Source of the DNA: Leptospira sp. WS58.C1
Lineage (GTDB): Bacteria; Spirochaetota; Leptospiria; Leptospirales; Leptospiraceae
DNA length: 64,000 nt
Reading direction: 5' to 3'
NCBI RefSeq assembly: GCF_040833995.1
Contig: NZ_CP162138.1
Coordinates: forward strand, 124,001-188,000
Part shown: in pieces, positions 46,760 to 55,146 of the stretch
Numbering within the stretch: position 1 is the first letter of the stretch
How the letters are laid out: each line of letters starts with the position of its first letter
Translations under genes and position numbers: made by a program
Notes under the pieces: model-generated
Seen by the model: only the letters and a program-made list of their open reading frames with translations
What the model was told of the DNA's origin: nothing
Database searches by the model: none

Positions 46760-46893
46760 ACAAAGGGACTTCCAATAACCGTCTCCGGTCAAAACCTTCA
46801 TGATCTTTCCTATCAAAAAAGAAACTAGCTTTACGCCTTGATCCTTTTTGTTAAGGTCAATAATTATTCAGGGTCGAATGGGAGCAAGGATCA

Positions 46894-47679
46894 TTGGCTA
46901 AAAAGGTTCCGAAGATTTGGAAATTTTTTTCCAAAAAATTTCAATATATCGTAATTTTTTCGTTAGGATATAATTGCGGATTTCGTCCTTCTCCCTTACA
47001 CAAAGATCCGATCCTGGGTCCACAAATTCCCGCATTCGATTCTGTCCCGGAAAGTGGAGAATATTTTTCCGAGATCAAAAAAATCCCGACCGGATTTTAT
47101 ATCAGGCAGGTGTATCTAAATCACTCCAACAAAAAAGAAATGTTGATCAGTCAACTAACGGTGAGCGGATCCAAAAATTGGGAAGAGACAAGGTTTGAGG
47201 GACAACTAAATCTAGACGAGTCCGGAAAATATTTCAGATTTCGTCCCAGGCTTTGTCGGATGTTCACAAGTAAAAATCCGGGAGATCGTTGGACCTTAAC
47301 TCGGGCTTACGAATGTGATCATTTCGAATTTCTAATATGGAAATCAGGTCCGGAGGATATTCGTTTAACTCCGGGTCCGGAAGGAGAAGAAGAGGGAATT
47401 CTTCTGAAAAAATCAAGATCATCCAATATTTCTCAGATCTCAGCGATCATTTTGAAGACGGATCCGGCTATCACAAGTATTTGGGGGATACGCCTTTCCA
47501 GAGTGAGAAAAGGTGCCAAGGCTATATTAGAAAAAAGAGATGGAAAGAGAACCGAATTGAATTCTCTGAAAACGGTAGAGACTACCGGAGAGATCAGGAC
47601 TGAAAAATCAATTCATGCAGAGCCTGGGGATATGATCTTATACATGAATCCCGGGGAAGCGAGACCTCTCGCTTTATAG
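46894..47679 (+). CDS. Hypothetical lipoprotein
   Basis: A 261-residue protein whose start is TTG at 46894, with AGGA just upstream. The N-terminus is basic, then hydrophobic, ending in LGYNC, a plausible spirochaetal lipobox (Cys28). The remainder is beta-rich with many short strands (GFYIRQVYLNHSNKKEMLISQ, EDIRLTPGPEGEE, EPGDMILYMNPGE) and three or four Cys. No family is recognised. It is transcribed divergently from the M30-like gene and ends convergent with the LRR gene. Confidence 0.65.
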   Translation: MAKKVPKIWKFFSKKFQYIVIFSLGYNCGFRPSPLHKDPILGPQIPAFDSVPESGEYFSEIKKIPTGFYIRQVYLNHSNKKEMLISQLTVSGSKNWEETRFEGQLNLDESGKYFRFRPRLCRMFTSKNPGDRWTLTRAYECDHFEFLIWKSGPEDIRLTPGPEGEEEGILLKKSRSSNISQISAIILKTDPAITSIWGIRLSRVRKGAKAILEKRDGKRTELNSLKTVETTGEIRTEKSIHAEPGDMILYMNPGEARPLAL

Positions 47680-47716
47680 CCCGCCATGTGGGCTTCAGGA
47701 GCGAAGCGACTATAGA

Positions 47717-48421
47717 TCAATCCAATCCCGTTTCGGAACTAAAGATCTTACGTAAACCCGGCATGATCTTTACATAGGGTTGTATTTTTCTAAAGTCTGA
47801 AATTTCTTTGGCAGAAACGTCCGAACCGTCCAGTTGTAAATGGACCAGGTTCGTAAGACCGTATAATGGACTTAAATCTTTTACTTGGGTCCTGCCCAAA
47901 TAAAGTTCGATTAGGTTCGTACAATGTTCCAAAGGTCTTAGATCCTTGATCTGAGTGTGTTTTAGCTGCAAATGTCTCACACTACATCCGGATCCTAAAA
48001 AACCGAGATTGGAAATTTTGGAATCGGTCAATTCTATTCTAGTCAACCGATTCCAATACAGATATTTATTCAGATCTTGGTCGGTTAGTTCCGTTTGGTT
48101 TAGGATCAGACTATCCAATTTTGCAAAACGATTTAATGGAGAAAGATCTTTTACGGAAGATCCTGAAAGGTGAATGGATCTTAATTTAGGAAGGTCCGAT
48201 AAACCTTCCAGTGATTTTATTTCTTTGGAATTTAGCTCTAGGACTTCTAATTCGGAGAATGCGGAAAGGTCGCTCCAACTCGGATTGTTTTCAAATCCCA
48301 ACCATCTAATTTCTTTAGGATATTTACCTAAGACCTCACCTTCGGAATTTCGTACTGGGATAAGATGATTCGACTGGGAACAGGCGAATAAAAAATAGAG
48401 GATCAGAAAGGTTTTCCTCAT
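47717..48421 (-). CDS. Leucine-rich-repeat lipoprotein
   Basis: A 234-residue protein with a short signal peptide and lipobox FLFAC (Cys14). From about residue 45 it has seven or so leucine-rich repeats of about 22-23 residues with the LxxLxL-x-x-(N/T/S)-x-(I/V)-xDLSPL consensus (e.g. LIELYLGRTQVKDLSPLYG), of the internalin/SDS22-like type. It is probably a surface protein for protein-protein contact. Pathogenic leptospires have expanded LRR families, so host or microbial interaction is a reasonable inference. Confidence 0.82.
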   Translation of the reverse strand: MRKTFLILYFLFACSQSNHLIPVRNSEGEVLGKYPKEIRWLGFENNPSWSDLSAFSELEVLELNSKEIKSLEGLSDLPKLRSIHLSGSSVKDLSPLNRFAKLDSLILNQTELTDQDLNKYLYWNRLTRIELTDSKISNLGFLGSGCSVRHLQLKHTQIKDLRPLEHCTNLIELYLGRTQVKDLSPLYGLTNLVHLQLDGSDVSAKEISDFRKIQPYVKIMPGLRKIFSSETGLD

Positions 48422-48440
48422 AAGATCGAATCTATTTCGG

Positions 48441-48455
48441 TCAGGAGTTCCTACA
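48441..48455. repeat. Palindromic repeat, copy 5 (partial)
   Basis: TCAGGAGTTCCTACA is the GTAGGA/TCCTAC subtype with a decayed left arm (TCAGGA). It sits 20 bases upstream of the LRR gene start, inside its probable promoter region. Confidence 0.6.
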
Positions 48456-48501
48456 AGCAGTTTAAAATCGGATTTTTTACATCGACTTCACTCGGTTGTC
48501 A

Positions 48502-48517
48502 TGTAGGAGTTCCTACA
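48502..48517. repeat. Palindromic repeat, copy 6 (GTAGGA subtype)
   Basis: TGTAGGAGTTCCTACA has arms GTAGGA/TCCTAC, the alternative subtype in which both members of one base pair have swapped (T-A to A-T) compared with GTTGGA/TCCAAC. Confidence 0.82.
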
Positions 48518-48555
48518 ATCAATTTAGAAACCGATTATTTTCCCTTCATTTGCAG

Positions 48556-48569
48556 GTTGGAATTCCAAC
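48556..48569. repeat. Palindromic repeat, copy 7 (GTTGGA subtype)
   Basis: GTTGGAATTCCAAC, 61 bases before the ATG of the Fur-like gene. Three family members fall within the 208-base divergent spacer. Confidence 0.82.
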
Positions 48570-48629
48570 GGGAATCGAGTTGACATCTGTCTCCTTTTTG
48601 GAGCAAGATAAGATTCGAAGCCGGTCTGA

Positions 48630-49028
48630 ATGGAAGAAGATAGAAAATCCGCCTCTCGAAACACTAAACAAAAGGGCGAGATCCTGAGAGTCATCCGTGA
48701 TGCAAAAGGCCCTCTTTCCGTAAAGGAAATCCACGATATCTCCAAAAAATCCATACAGAATATAGGGATTGCCACCGTGTATCGGTCGGTGAACCATCTT
48801 TTAGAATCCGGTTTGATCCATGAGATCCAATTACCCGGCGAATCTTCCCGTTTCGAGATCAGCCATCTGGACCATCATCATCATTTTCATTGTAAGATCT
48901 GTGACCGCGTCTTTGATGTGGAGATCTGTCCTTTCCCTATGGAAAATCTACCCAAGGGATTTTCATTAGATTCTCATGAAATTATCTTATACGGCGTTTG
49001 TTCCGAATGTAATAACTCGACAAAATGA
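48630..49028 (+). CDS. Fur/PerR family transcriptional regulator
   Basis: A 132-residue metal-dependent repressor. The winged-helix half includes VKEIHDISKKSIQNIGIATVYRSVNHLLESGLI, the Fur recognition-helix signature. The metal-binding half has the His cluster HLDHHHHFHC and a structural zinc site made of C88xxC91 and C124xxC127. The sensing type (Fe, Zn, Mn or peroxide) cannot be fixed from sequence; the CxxC-CxxC structural site occurs in both Fur and PerR. Its stop overlaps the next ATG by 4 bases, coupling it to an SGNH-like glycan gene, an unusual partnership. Confidence 0.92.
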   Translation: MEEDRKSASRNTKQKGEILRVIRDAKGPLSVKEIHDISKKSIQNIGIATVYRSVNHLLESGLIHEIQLPGESSRFEISHLDHHHHFHCKICDRVFDVEICPFPMENLPKGFSLDSHEIILYGVCSECNNSTK

Positions 49029-50611
49029 ATCCAAAAAAACTAAAATTTAAAATATTCTATTTAAGCATTCTATTTATCGCCTTATTTTCCTTAATCGATC
49101 GGATCGTATTGGATAATCTACTTTTCGGATTTCCGAATGAGTTGGAGTGGGATACCTCTCCTTGGTTCAACTTCTTAGAAAAAAGAAGAAGGATCCAATT
49201 TTCCGAAAATGAAAAAGGAGCCCTGATCGTAGGGAGCAGTGTGGCTCTTTATTCTTCACTTCCGGAAAGAATGAATGAAAAACTTAAAAGTTCATCCATC
49301 CGCACGGAGTTCTATTCCCACCCCGCTTTAACACCTTCCGATCTCTATTTTTATAAGGAAGATATAGTCTCCAAAAAACCCAAACTTGTGTTTTTCGTTT
49401 TAAATCCTGCCGATCTACAATTGGATTTTCTATTATCGGAAAAAGAAAGCGAAGCTAGACTTGCCCAATACAAACAAAATCTGATTTATCAGGAAAAGTC
49501 CATCATCGACTTTCAAAATTTGGAATATTCCGAAAATACCTTAAACGATGTTTCCGCAAAAACAAGACATCAGAACAGGATGATCTATCCTGCTCAATAT
49601 TTAAGGGAGAAGTATCAGAATATCCTGAATATCGGCAAATCCGCCTTTTTATCTCTTCTTTCTAGATCCCTGTTTTTAGTGGTCCGGTATAGAAGTTTCT
49701 TATACGATCCTATGGACGCATGGATCGAAAACCACCTTAGAAGTGGGAGATCCTATCATTATTATACTGGGATCATTCCGGAAGAAGGGATATATCTAAG
49801 AGGATGGGCCAAACCGGAATTTTCGATCGATTGCGAAATAAAAAACGGAGTCTTTGAAGAGAGTGTATTCTTCCAAGAGAAAGGAACCACTCTTAGGATT
49901 TGGGGGGAAAGTAAACCGATATTATTCGATAAAACTTTTCCGAAGTCCGGTTGGCATACGATTAGGTTTGATGTTCCGGAAAAGTCGGATAGGATCAAAT
50001 TAAGAATTGCTTCCGATAAAAAAATCTCCTCTTTACAAGTCGACTCCAGGATTTTCGGAACCGAAGAAATTTACGGGATCCGACTTTCTCAGAACTTCTG
50101 CAGAAATAAGATCCGAAAACATATCTCTTATATTCGAATTCCCGGTATAGACGATACTAGGATCTCTAAAATGGATGATCAAACTTATTCCAAGGATTAT
50201 ACCGAAAGGATCTACGGGTATAAGGGAGAAAGTTCCAAAATGTCCAGGTTAGTCACCCTTAGAATGGCGAAGATCAAATTGGCATCCTCTCCGAAATTTT
50301 TTACTTGGTCCGAATTGGAGTATTTAAAAAATGCGATCGTATATCTGGAGACACAAGGTATCCGTGTGATTCTCGTAAATTCTCCGGAAAATCCTTTTGA
50401 AAGAGAAGTATATGAATCCAGCCCTTGGTACAAGGGATATATTTCTTATTTGGAAAATTTAGGAACAGATAAGTATAAATTCAAAAATGCGGTATCCGAT
50501 TTTACGGACAAAAGATCCTTTCTAGATCCTCACCATTTGACCTACCAAGCTTCCGAAAAATCCTCAGATTTGTATGCTGATTGGATCTTGGAAACATTAA
50601 CGGAAAAGTAG
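49025..50611 (+). CDS. SGNH-like membrane-anchored protein
   Basis: A 528-residue protein with one N-terminal membrane helix (about residues 10-30). The block I motif is ALIVGSSVALYSSLPERM (Ser), the Asn/Pro-containing FFVLNPADLQ is a plausible oxyanion segment, and the Asp-His block is FLDPHHLTYQA near residue 503. A beta-sandwich-like insert (about 235-345) separates the halves. It shares the extracellular SGNH design of the 31883 and 34357 proteins but has no MBOAT neighbour. I infer acyl transfer to or removal from a surface glycan. It is coupled to the fur-like gene upstream and followed by a GT-C-like gene after one base. Confidence 0.68.
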   Translation: MNPKKLKFKIFYLSILFIALFSLIDRIVLDNLLFGFPNELEWDTSPWFNFLEKRRRIQFSENEKGALIVGSSVALYSSLPERMNEKLKSSSIRTEFYSHPALTPSDLYFYKEDIVSKKPKLVFFVLNPADLQLDFLLSEKESEARLAQYKQNLIYQEKSIIDFQNLEYSENTLNDVSAKTRHQNRMIYPAQYLREKYQNILNIGKSAFLSLLSRSLFLVVRYRSFLYDPMDAWIENHLRSGRSYHYYTGIIPEEGIYLRGWAKPEFSIDCEIKNGVFEESVFFQEKGTTLRIWGESKPILFDKTFPKSGWHTIRFDVPEKSDRIKLRIASDKKISSLQVDSRIFGTEEIYGIRLSQNFCRNKIRKHISYIRIPGIDDTRISKMDDQTYSKDYTERIYGYKGESSKMSRLVTLRMAKIKLASSPKFFTWSELEYLKNAIVYLETQGIRVILVNSPENPFEREVYESSPWYKGYISYLENLGTDKYKFKNAVSDFTDKRSFLDPHHLTYQASEKSSDLYADWILETLTEK

Positions 50612-50612
50612 A

Positions 50613-51851
50613 ATGTCCGAATTCTTATCTAAATTTTTGCCGAATGAAAAACTAAAAGCGGAATACACTGCGGTTTTACAAAATCCTAAACTAATTACCG
50701 TCGTTTTTCTCGTTTTGTATTCCTTCTCCTCGATTTCTGTGTGGAAAAAATATTCTTGGAGTCCGAGTTCTCAGATAAATTTTGGGAAAGAATTTGCGGA
50801 TCAAAATAAAGAGCAAACTCCTCCGGGCGCGATCGTATTCTTAGGTGAGGAGGGGAACTTAGGCGCAGGCTACGACGGACAGATCTTTTATTATTATTCT
50901 AGAATGTTATCCGGCTTTAGCCTGGATTGGCCTAAAGGTTTTGAGACCAGTTTTAGGGCTCCTAGAATAGGTTATCCGCTATTAGTCTCTCCATTCGGCT
51001 GGTTCGGAATGTATGGGACCATCTTAGGGATGTATATACTGAATCTGGGGATTTTCTATCTTTCTTATCTTGCGATCCGAGACTTACTGCCGGACTCCAA
51101 AAAATATGTAAGCGCATTCTATCTACTCTCGCCGTTCGCCTTAGGAAGTTATATTTTACTCGTATCAGACACGGTAATGATGGGACTGAGCGTTCTAGCG
51201 TATTGGTCTTTTATCAAAAAAAGATTTATAACCTTCTCTTTACTCGCCGGTCTTGCCATTCTTACGAAAGAACAGGCTGTCTTTTTGTTTTTCCCATTGG
51301 GACTTGCCACATTATTCCAAAAGGAATTCAAAAAAAGTATCTGGGTGGCTTCCTCTTTGATTTTACCTGGGGCCTGGAGTCTCTATCTTAGGACCCAATT
51401 CCCGGAATGGACCCCGGGAAGTTTAAGCCATTTCTTTGATCCGTTCGGCGGGCTTATAGGATATTTTGGGGAACTCCGACAGGCTCTCCTTTCAGGAGAT
51501 AGGAATTTTATCCTACTGATTAAAAAATTCTCCAGAATTCCATTGGTACTTCTGCTCGTATCCGGGACCTACCTGTTATTCAGAGGCGATTGGAAGAAAG
51601 GACTGGAATTTAGGTTAGGTTTTGGAATTCTTTTATTAACCGCGTATGCCGGAGGTTATATTCTTTACTGGGCCACTTACGAAAACGTTTCCAGAATGTT
51701 TACATTCAGCCTTCCGTTATTAATTTTTTGGGAAAAAGAAGATGATAGCCTTCCGAGCGGAATCTATTGGGCTCTAACCGGCATTATTCTAGTTTCGTTT
51801 TTAATAAAATTGGCATTCGTTTCCAAACCCCTACGTCACTTGGTCTGGTAA
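50613..51851 (+). CDS. GT-C-like cell-surface glycopolymer protein
   Basis: A 412-residue protein with about ten membrane segments. GAGYDGQIFYYYSRML followed by RAPRIGYPLLVSPFGWFG matches the GYDGQxYY...RxxRxxYPLL pattern of the AZOBR_p60025-type family of membrane glycopolymer-formation proteins. LAILTKEQAVFLFFPLG resembles another conserved loop. It is likely to transfer sugar from a polyprenyl-phosphate donor. It starts one base after the SGNH gene, making the unit fur-SGNH-GT. Confidence 0.72.
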   Translation: MSEFLSKFLPNEKLKAEYTAVLQNPKLITVVFLVLYSFSSISVWKKYSWSPSSQINFGKEFADQNKEQTPPGAIVFLGEEGNLGAGYDGQIFYYYSRMLSGFSLDWPKGFETSFRAPRIGYPLLVSPFGWFGMYGTILGMYILNLGIFYLSYLAIRDLLPDSKKYVSAFYLLSPFALGSYILLVSDTVMMGLSVLAYWSFIKKRFITFSLLAGLAILTKEQAVFLFFPLGLATLFQKEFKKSIWVASSLILPGAWSLYLRTQFPEWTPGSLSHFFDPFGGLIGYFGELRQALLSGDRNFILLIKKFSRIPLVLLLVSGTYLLFRGDWKKGLEFRLGFGILLLTAYAGGYILYWATYENVSRMFTFSLPLLIFWEKEDDSLPSGIYWALTGIILVSFLIKLAFVSKPLRHLVW

Positions 51852-52160
51852 TTAGGCTCCTATCCCTGCGATTGTTTTTTTTGCGGTGAGTCTCTACAAA
51901 AATTTTCTTAGACTTGATTCTTCTTATAAAAGAATTAGAATGGTCTTATTGTAGGTCCGCTGTTCAGAAATCCGCACGTGTCATTGTAATCAGATCGGTG
52001 AAATCCGAGCTTTGCTTCTCTTAGAAACCCTGCTATCCGCGATTTTGCCGTCGTTCAAATCAATCCCGCTGTTCTTAAAGAGTGTTATGTCTTTATTGTT
52101 GGCGAATTGGTCTCCCGTTTGCGAGTCGGAAGCTGCCTAAATTTTTTGTTCGAGGAAAGC
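51852..52160. other. Long leader/spacer upstream of the RRM gene
   Basis: 309 bases without a plausible gene. A frame opens 54 bases upstream of the chosen RRM start but has no ribosome-binding site. A putative promoter (51914-51941) would give a 5' untranslated region of about 210 bases, which suggests RNA-level control. Confidence 0.5.
51914..51941 (+). promoter_or_regulatory. Putative promoter of the RRM gene
   Basis: TTGATT (-35, 51914-51919) and TAGAAT (-10, 51936-51941) with a 16-base spacer. This is the best sigma70-like pair in the spacer. Confidence 0.4.
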
Positions 52161-52418
52161 ATGCAGAATCGCAAACTTTTTGTAGGAAATCTTAATTACT
52201 CAGTTCGCCAGCAGGAAATCAGTGACCTGTTCTCCAACTACGGAGAAGTAGCTTATGCGAAAGTAATTGAAGGTAAAGGATTCGGATTCGTGGAAATGGC
52301 TAGCGAGGAGCAAGCCGAAAACGCGAAGAACAGTCTAAACGGAACCGAGTTCAAAGGTAGAACTTTGAATATCGATATCGCAAAACCACAGACTTTCAAC
52401 AAACCAAGAAGACATTAA
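52161..52418 (+). CDS. RRM-domain RNA-binding protein
   Basis: An 85-residue single RRM. RNP2 is KLFVGNLNY and RNP1 is KGFGFVEM, with the expected beta-alpha-beta order and a short basic tail (KPRRH). I chose ATG 52161, which has GAGGAAAG just upstream; a longer frame to 52107 is unsupported. Bacterial glycine-rich-type RRM proteins are often cold-inducible RNA chaperones. The long leader and the strong terminator make this a single-gene unit. Confidence 0.92.
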   Translation: MQNRKLFVGNLNYSVRQQEISDLFSNYGEVAYAKVIEGKGFGFVEMASEEQAENAKNSLNGTEFKGRTLNIDIAKPQTFNKPRRH

Positions 52419-52426
52419 GATCTATT

Positions 52427-52454
52427 CTCGGGGAGGGTGACTTCCCCGAGTTTT
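52427..52454 (+). terminator. Intrinsic terminator after the RRM gene
   Basis: CTCGGGGA (52427-52434) and TCCCCGAG (52443-52450) form an 8-bp stem with an 8-base loop, followed by TTTT. It starts 8 bases after the stop codon. Confidence 0.85.
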
Positions 52455-52464
52455 CCTATCCATT

Positions 52465-52947
52465 TTACTTTTTCTCATATCCCAAAAGGGAAGTGTATGG
52501 ATCTCCTTCCAGGCCCAAAAGTTCCGCAAATGCCGCTTCGGTACTTTTTCCGGCTTTCTTTTTTTCCATAACGGACAATCTAAAAGTCTCTCCCTTTTCT
52601 TTCAGGATCTTCTCTTCAATAATCATATGCAGATACGCAATCTGTTTTTTGGGAGGAAAGCGTTGCGCCACAATTTCTACTTTTTCTGATCCCAATCGGA
52701 ATCTACAAATGAGAGAGGGGACATTAGCCAGAACTCTTTCCGAAAGTTGAAAATTCGGATAAGAAGAAAAAGACTCTAAAACTTTCAGCAGAGAAGGTTT
52801 TAACTCGCAAATAATATCTATATCGGAATCAGGAAGATCCACTCCGATCGGAATGGAACCTACGAATTCTGGAGAGAATTCGGAAAGGGTTTGCAGAATG
52901 TGATGGTCTTTTAGAAGTGAAGCACAATCCGAAAATCGGTTTGTCAT
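52465..52947 (-). CDS. DUF4269-type nucleotidyltransferase-fold protein
   Basis: A 160-residue protein with the Pol-beta-like active-site strand EFVGSIPIGVDLPDSDIDIICEL (GS...DxD) and a later acidic strand KVEIVAQRF. This matches DUF4269, a minimal nucleotidyltransferase-like family. The third catalytic Asp position reads Glu (VEIV), which may still bind metal. The substrate is unknown, and a toxin-antitoxin partner was not found next to it. It lies 18 bases after the 52966 gene on the same strand. Confidence 0.75.
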   Translation of the reverse strand: MTNRFSDCASLLKDHHILQTLSEFSPEFVGSIPIGVDLPDSDIDIICELKPSLLKVLESFSSYPNFQLSERVLANVPSLICRFRLGSEKVEIVAQRFPPKKQIAYLHMIIEEKILKEKGETFRLSVMEKKKAGKSTEAAFAELLGLEGDPYTSLLGYEKK

Positions 52948-52965
52948 CCGGACAAAAGTAGGCGA

Positions 52966-53319
52966 TTAAACGCCTACTTCTTCCTCTGCGTCCTCGTTTT
53001 CTTCTTCTACGTTTAGAAGTTCCACGAGCTCTTTATAGGCTCTTTCTTTTTCTACAACGCCTGTTTTCTTAATCGCTTTTTTGAGGACATCGTCCCATTT
53101 CTTCTGGGGAAGGATCACTTGCATCTCTTCCAAAACTTCCAGAATATTGATATCGTCCTTTGTATTAAAGATCTCTGTAGCGTCGTAACGGAATAATCCG
53201 GAAAGTTGATCGATAAAATCGCCGACTCCGTTTCCGCCTCCGCGTTTATCTAGGGCCTCTTGTTTTTTTTGTGCTTTGCGGAGATCTCTTTCTCGTCTCT
53301 CCAATTCGGTTCGTTTCAT
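52966..53319 (-). CDS. Hypothetical charged protein
   Basis: A 117-residue protein from ATG 53319, which has GAGGG about 8 bases upstream; a longer frame to 53415 adds a non-conserved-looking 32 residues. It has a basic coiled-coil-like start (RRERDLRKAQKKQEALDKR), a Gly-rich hinge (GGGNGVGD), a helical middle and a strongly acidic tail (EEENEDAEEE). No family is recognised. The upstream 294-base spacer holds a TCCCTTTTAAAGGGA palindrome (53461-53475). Confidence 0.65.
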   Translation of the reverse strand: MKRTELERRERDLRKAQKKQEALDKRGGGNGVGDFIDQLSGLFRYDATEIFNTKDDINILEVLEEMQVILPQKKWDDVLKKAIKKTGVVEKERAYKELVELLNVEEENEDAEEEVGV

Positions 53320-53460
53320 AAAAGAACCCTCTCTTATCGGCTCTACCTGCCATAATTTCGAATTCAGCTCAGGGGCAAAGAAAAAACCCTTTGAAAACTG
53401 ATTAGAAAAACCCATGTAAGCTGCCGATCTGGCGGAAGATTGGATTTGATTTGCAAAAGT

Positions 53461-53475
53461 TCCCTTTTAAAGGGA
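53461..53475. repeat. Short palindrome in the 53320-53613 spacer
   Basis: TCCCTTTTAAAGGGA is a 7-bp inverted repeat around a single central T. It lies in the spacer upstream of the 52966-53319 gene and could be an operator or chance; nothing else notable is seen in that spacer. Confidence 0.4.
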
Positions 53476-53613
53476 GGAAAATTCCGTAGAATCAGTCCAA
53501 ACTTTCATTCCTATAAAATTAGACCGGCATAAAAGGAAAATTCTTTCCAAAGAACGGATGTTTTCGGCCTTTTTCGTACAACCGTTTTTGAAAAAGTAGG
53601 ATGCTCTAACCGA

Positions 53614-55143
53614 CTAACGAGGACCCATGGAGGATTTGGGGATCCTATATTCTTTTTGGATCCTTTGGTTCGCAGAGGCTATACTTTCCTTATCCAAAAC
53701 AATGTCTGTTCCATCATCCAATCGAATCGTAACGTACCTTGACTTCGAGGACTTTACTTCGTTGGAAATGTCTTCAATCGATTGAACAGCTTTGCCATTC
53801 ACTTGATCCACTAGTCTTCCTGAAACTTCGTGATAACCTTGGTTGGATTCGTCCGGGATCACCTGGGAAAGTAATACAAATTTACCCTCTTTTTTGTCCC
53901 CCGTAGAAAACTTATGATAATCGAATATGTATAGAAGTTTACGATCTACCTTCGATCTCCAATCTTTTCCCCATTCTAGAAGATATCCTTCCGAAAGTTC
54001 CACAAACAAGAAGCCGCCATCGAAATAGTATTCCGACTTGGACCCTAAATTTCTATGAGGGATACGGATCGAGGAATAGGGGAATACTTTTAAAGTGAGT
54101 TGGACTTCTTCTTCTTTGCCGGATCGAATAATTTTAACAGGGACTTTTTTCCCGATTTGGTAGCCGAACTCGTCTCCTAAATGGGCGATATAAGAGAGGA
54201 CTTGTTTGCCGTATTTCGGATGTTGAAAATATCCTTTGGAATCTATCTTTTTGCCGCCGAATTCCAGGATCACATCACCGATCTTTAATATTCCATCTGC
54301 GGAACTATCAGGCAGTATCTCCGCTACCAAAATCCCCTGGTCTTTTGTTTTAAGGGAATAATAATCTTTGGTGGCCTTATCCATAATCGGCCTATAACGA
54401 AAACCTTTAAAAGGGATCTCGGTCTTACCGAATTCTCCCAAAAATTTGCTGATCAAAAAAGAAGGGATCGCTCGGCCTGAGTTCTTATCCCCCGAAAAAT
54501 CGAAAAGTATCCCGCTTACTTTCCCTTTTTCTAATAGAACTTCTCCGTTTCCGTTCAATGTTTCGGTGGAGTTCACGTCCAAAACAGGCAGTTCCACCAT
54601 TCCTTGCGGATATTGGTCCAGATCCATACTAATCAACGCGCCGGAAGCGGATTGAATGGAACCTGAATTATCCAATTGGTAGATGGAAACCTGTCTAGGA
54701 TAATCAATCTCTTTGTGGAATTCGAACGGGATCAGATCTTTGAAAAAATTCTCTTCTTCTATTTTTAATAATGCCAGATCGGATTCGGAGTCTTGCCTTG
54801 CAATAATCGCCTTTGTCTCCGCATAAGAAGAATGTTTTTTCACCTCTATCAATGTGGAATGGGTGAGTAGATGTGCAGGCAATAAGATCTTTTCTCCGGG
54901 AACGACGATCCCTACACCTCTTCTTACCTTTGGATTTTTCTTTTTCCACGGGTTAAAATAATCAGGTTCTTGGTAGGAGATCTTTACCTGGACGATACTT
55001 TTTTTGTATTCTTCTTCCGCTTTTGCCTGAGAGGCGATCCCGTTTGGAGCGGCGGCCTTCGGAGAAACTTTCGGCTTTTTCGCGGCAAGTCCGGAACTAA
55101 AAACAAAAATGCCGATAATGAGGAGAAGGATCTTGGATCTCAC
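53614..55143 (-). CDS. HtrA-like pseudoprotease (trypsin-PDZ fold, catalytic Ser lost)
   Basis: A 509-residue exported protein (signal peptide about residues 1-20). It has the trypsin-like fold of the upstream paralogue: His91 in LLPAHLL and Asp122 in SDLALLKIE are kept. The GNSGGP loop has become NGNGEVL, with Asn199 at the nucleophile position, so proteolysis should be lost. A PDZ domain follows (about 255-350; GILVAEILPDSSADGILKIGDVILEFGGKKI), then a long C-terminal region with a possible second PDZ (about 440-500). It starts 3 bases after the active HtrA-like gene, suggesting a complex of active and inactive partners in the periplasm. Confidence 0.83.
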   Translation of the reverse strand: MRSKILLLIIGIFVFSSGLAAKKPKVSPKAAAPNGIASQAKAEEEYKKSIVQVKISYQEPDYFNPWKKKNPKVRRGVGIVVPGEKILLPAHLLTHSTLIEVKKHSSYAETKAIIARQDSESDLALLKIEEENFFKDLIPFEFHKEIDYPRQVSIYQLDNSGSIQSASGALISMDLDQYPQGMVELPVLDVNSTETLNGNGEVLLEKGKVSGILFDFSGDKNSGRAIPSFLISKFLGEFGKTEIPFKGFRYRPIMDKATKDYYSLKTKDQGILVAEILPDSSADGILKIGDVILEFGGKKIDSKGYFQHPKYGKQVLSYIAHLGDEFGYQIGKKVPVKIIRSGKEEEVQLTLKVFPYSSIRIPHRNLGSKSEYYFDGGFLFVELSEGYLLEWGKDWRSKVDRKLLYIFDYHKFSTGDKKEGKFVLLSQVIPDESNQGYHEVSGRLVDQVNGKAVQSIEDISNEVKSSKSRYVTIRLDDGTDIVLDKESIASANQRIQKEYRIPKSSMGPR

Positions 55144-55146
55144 GTA

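Noticed and set aside
52465..52947. DUF4269 nucleotidyltransferase as a MNT/HEPN antitoxin
   Set aside because: The adjacent 52966-53319 protein has no HEPN RxxxxxH motif, so no toxin-antitoxin pair is supported.
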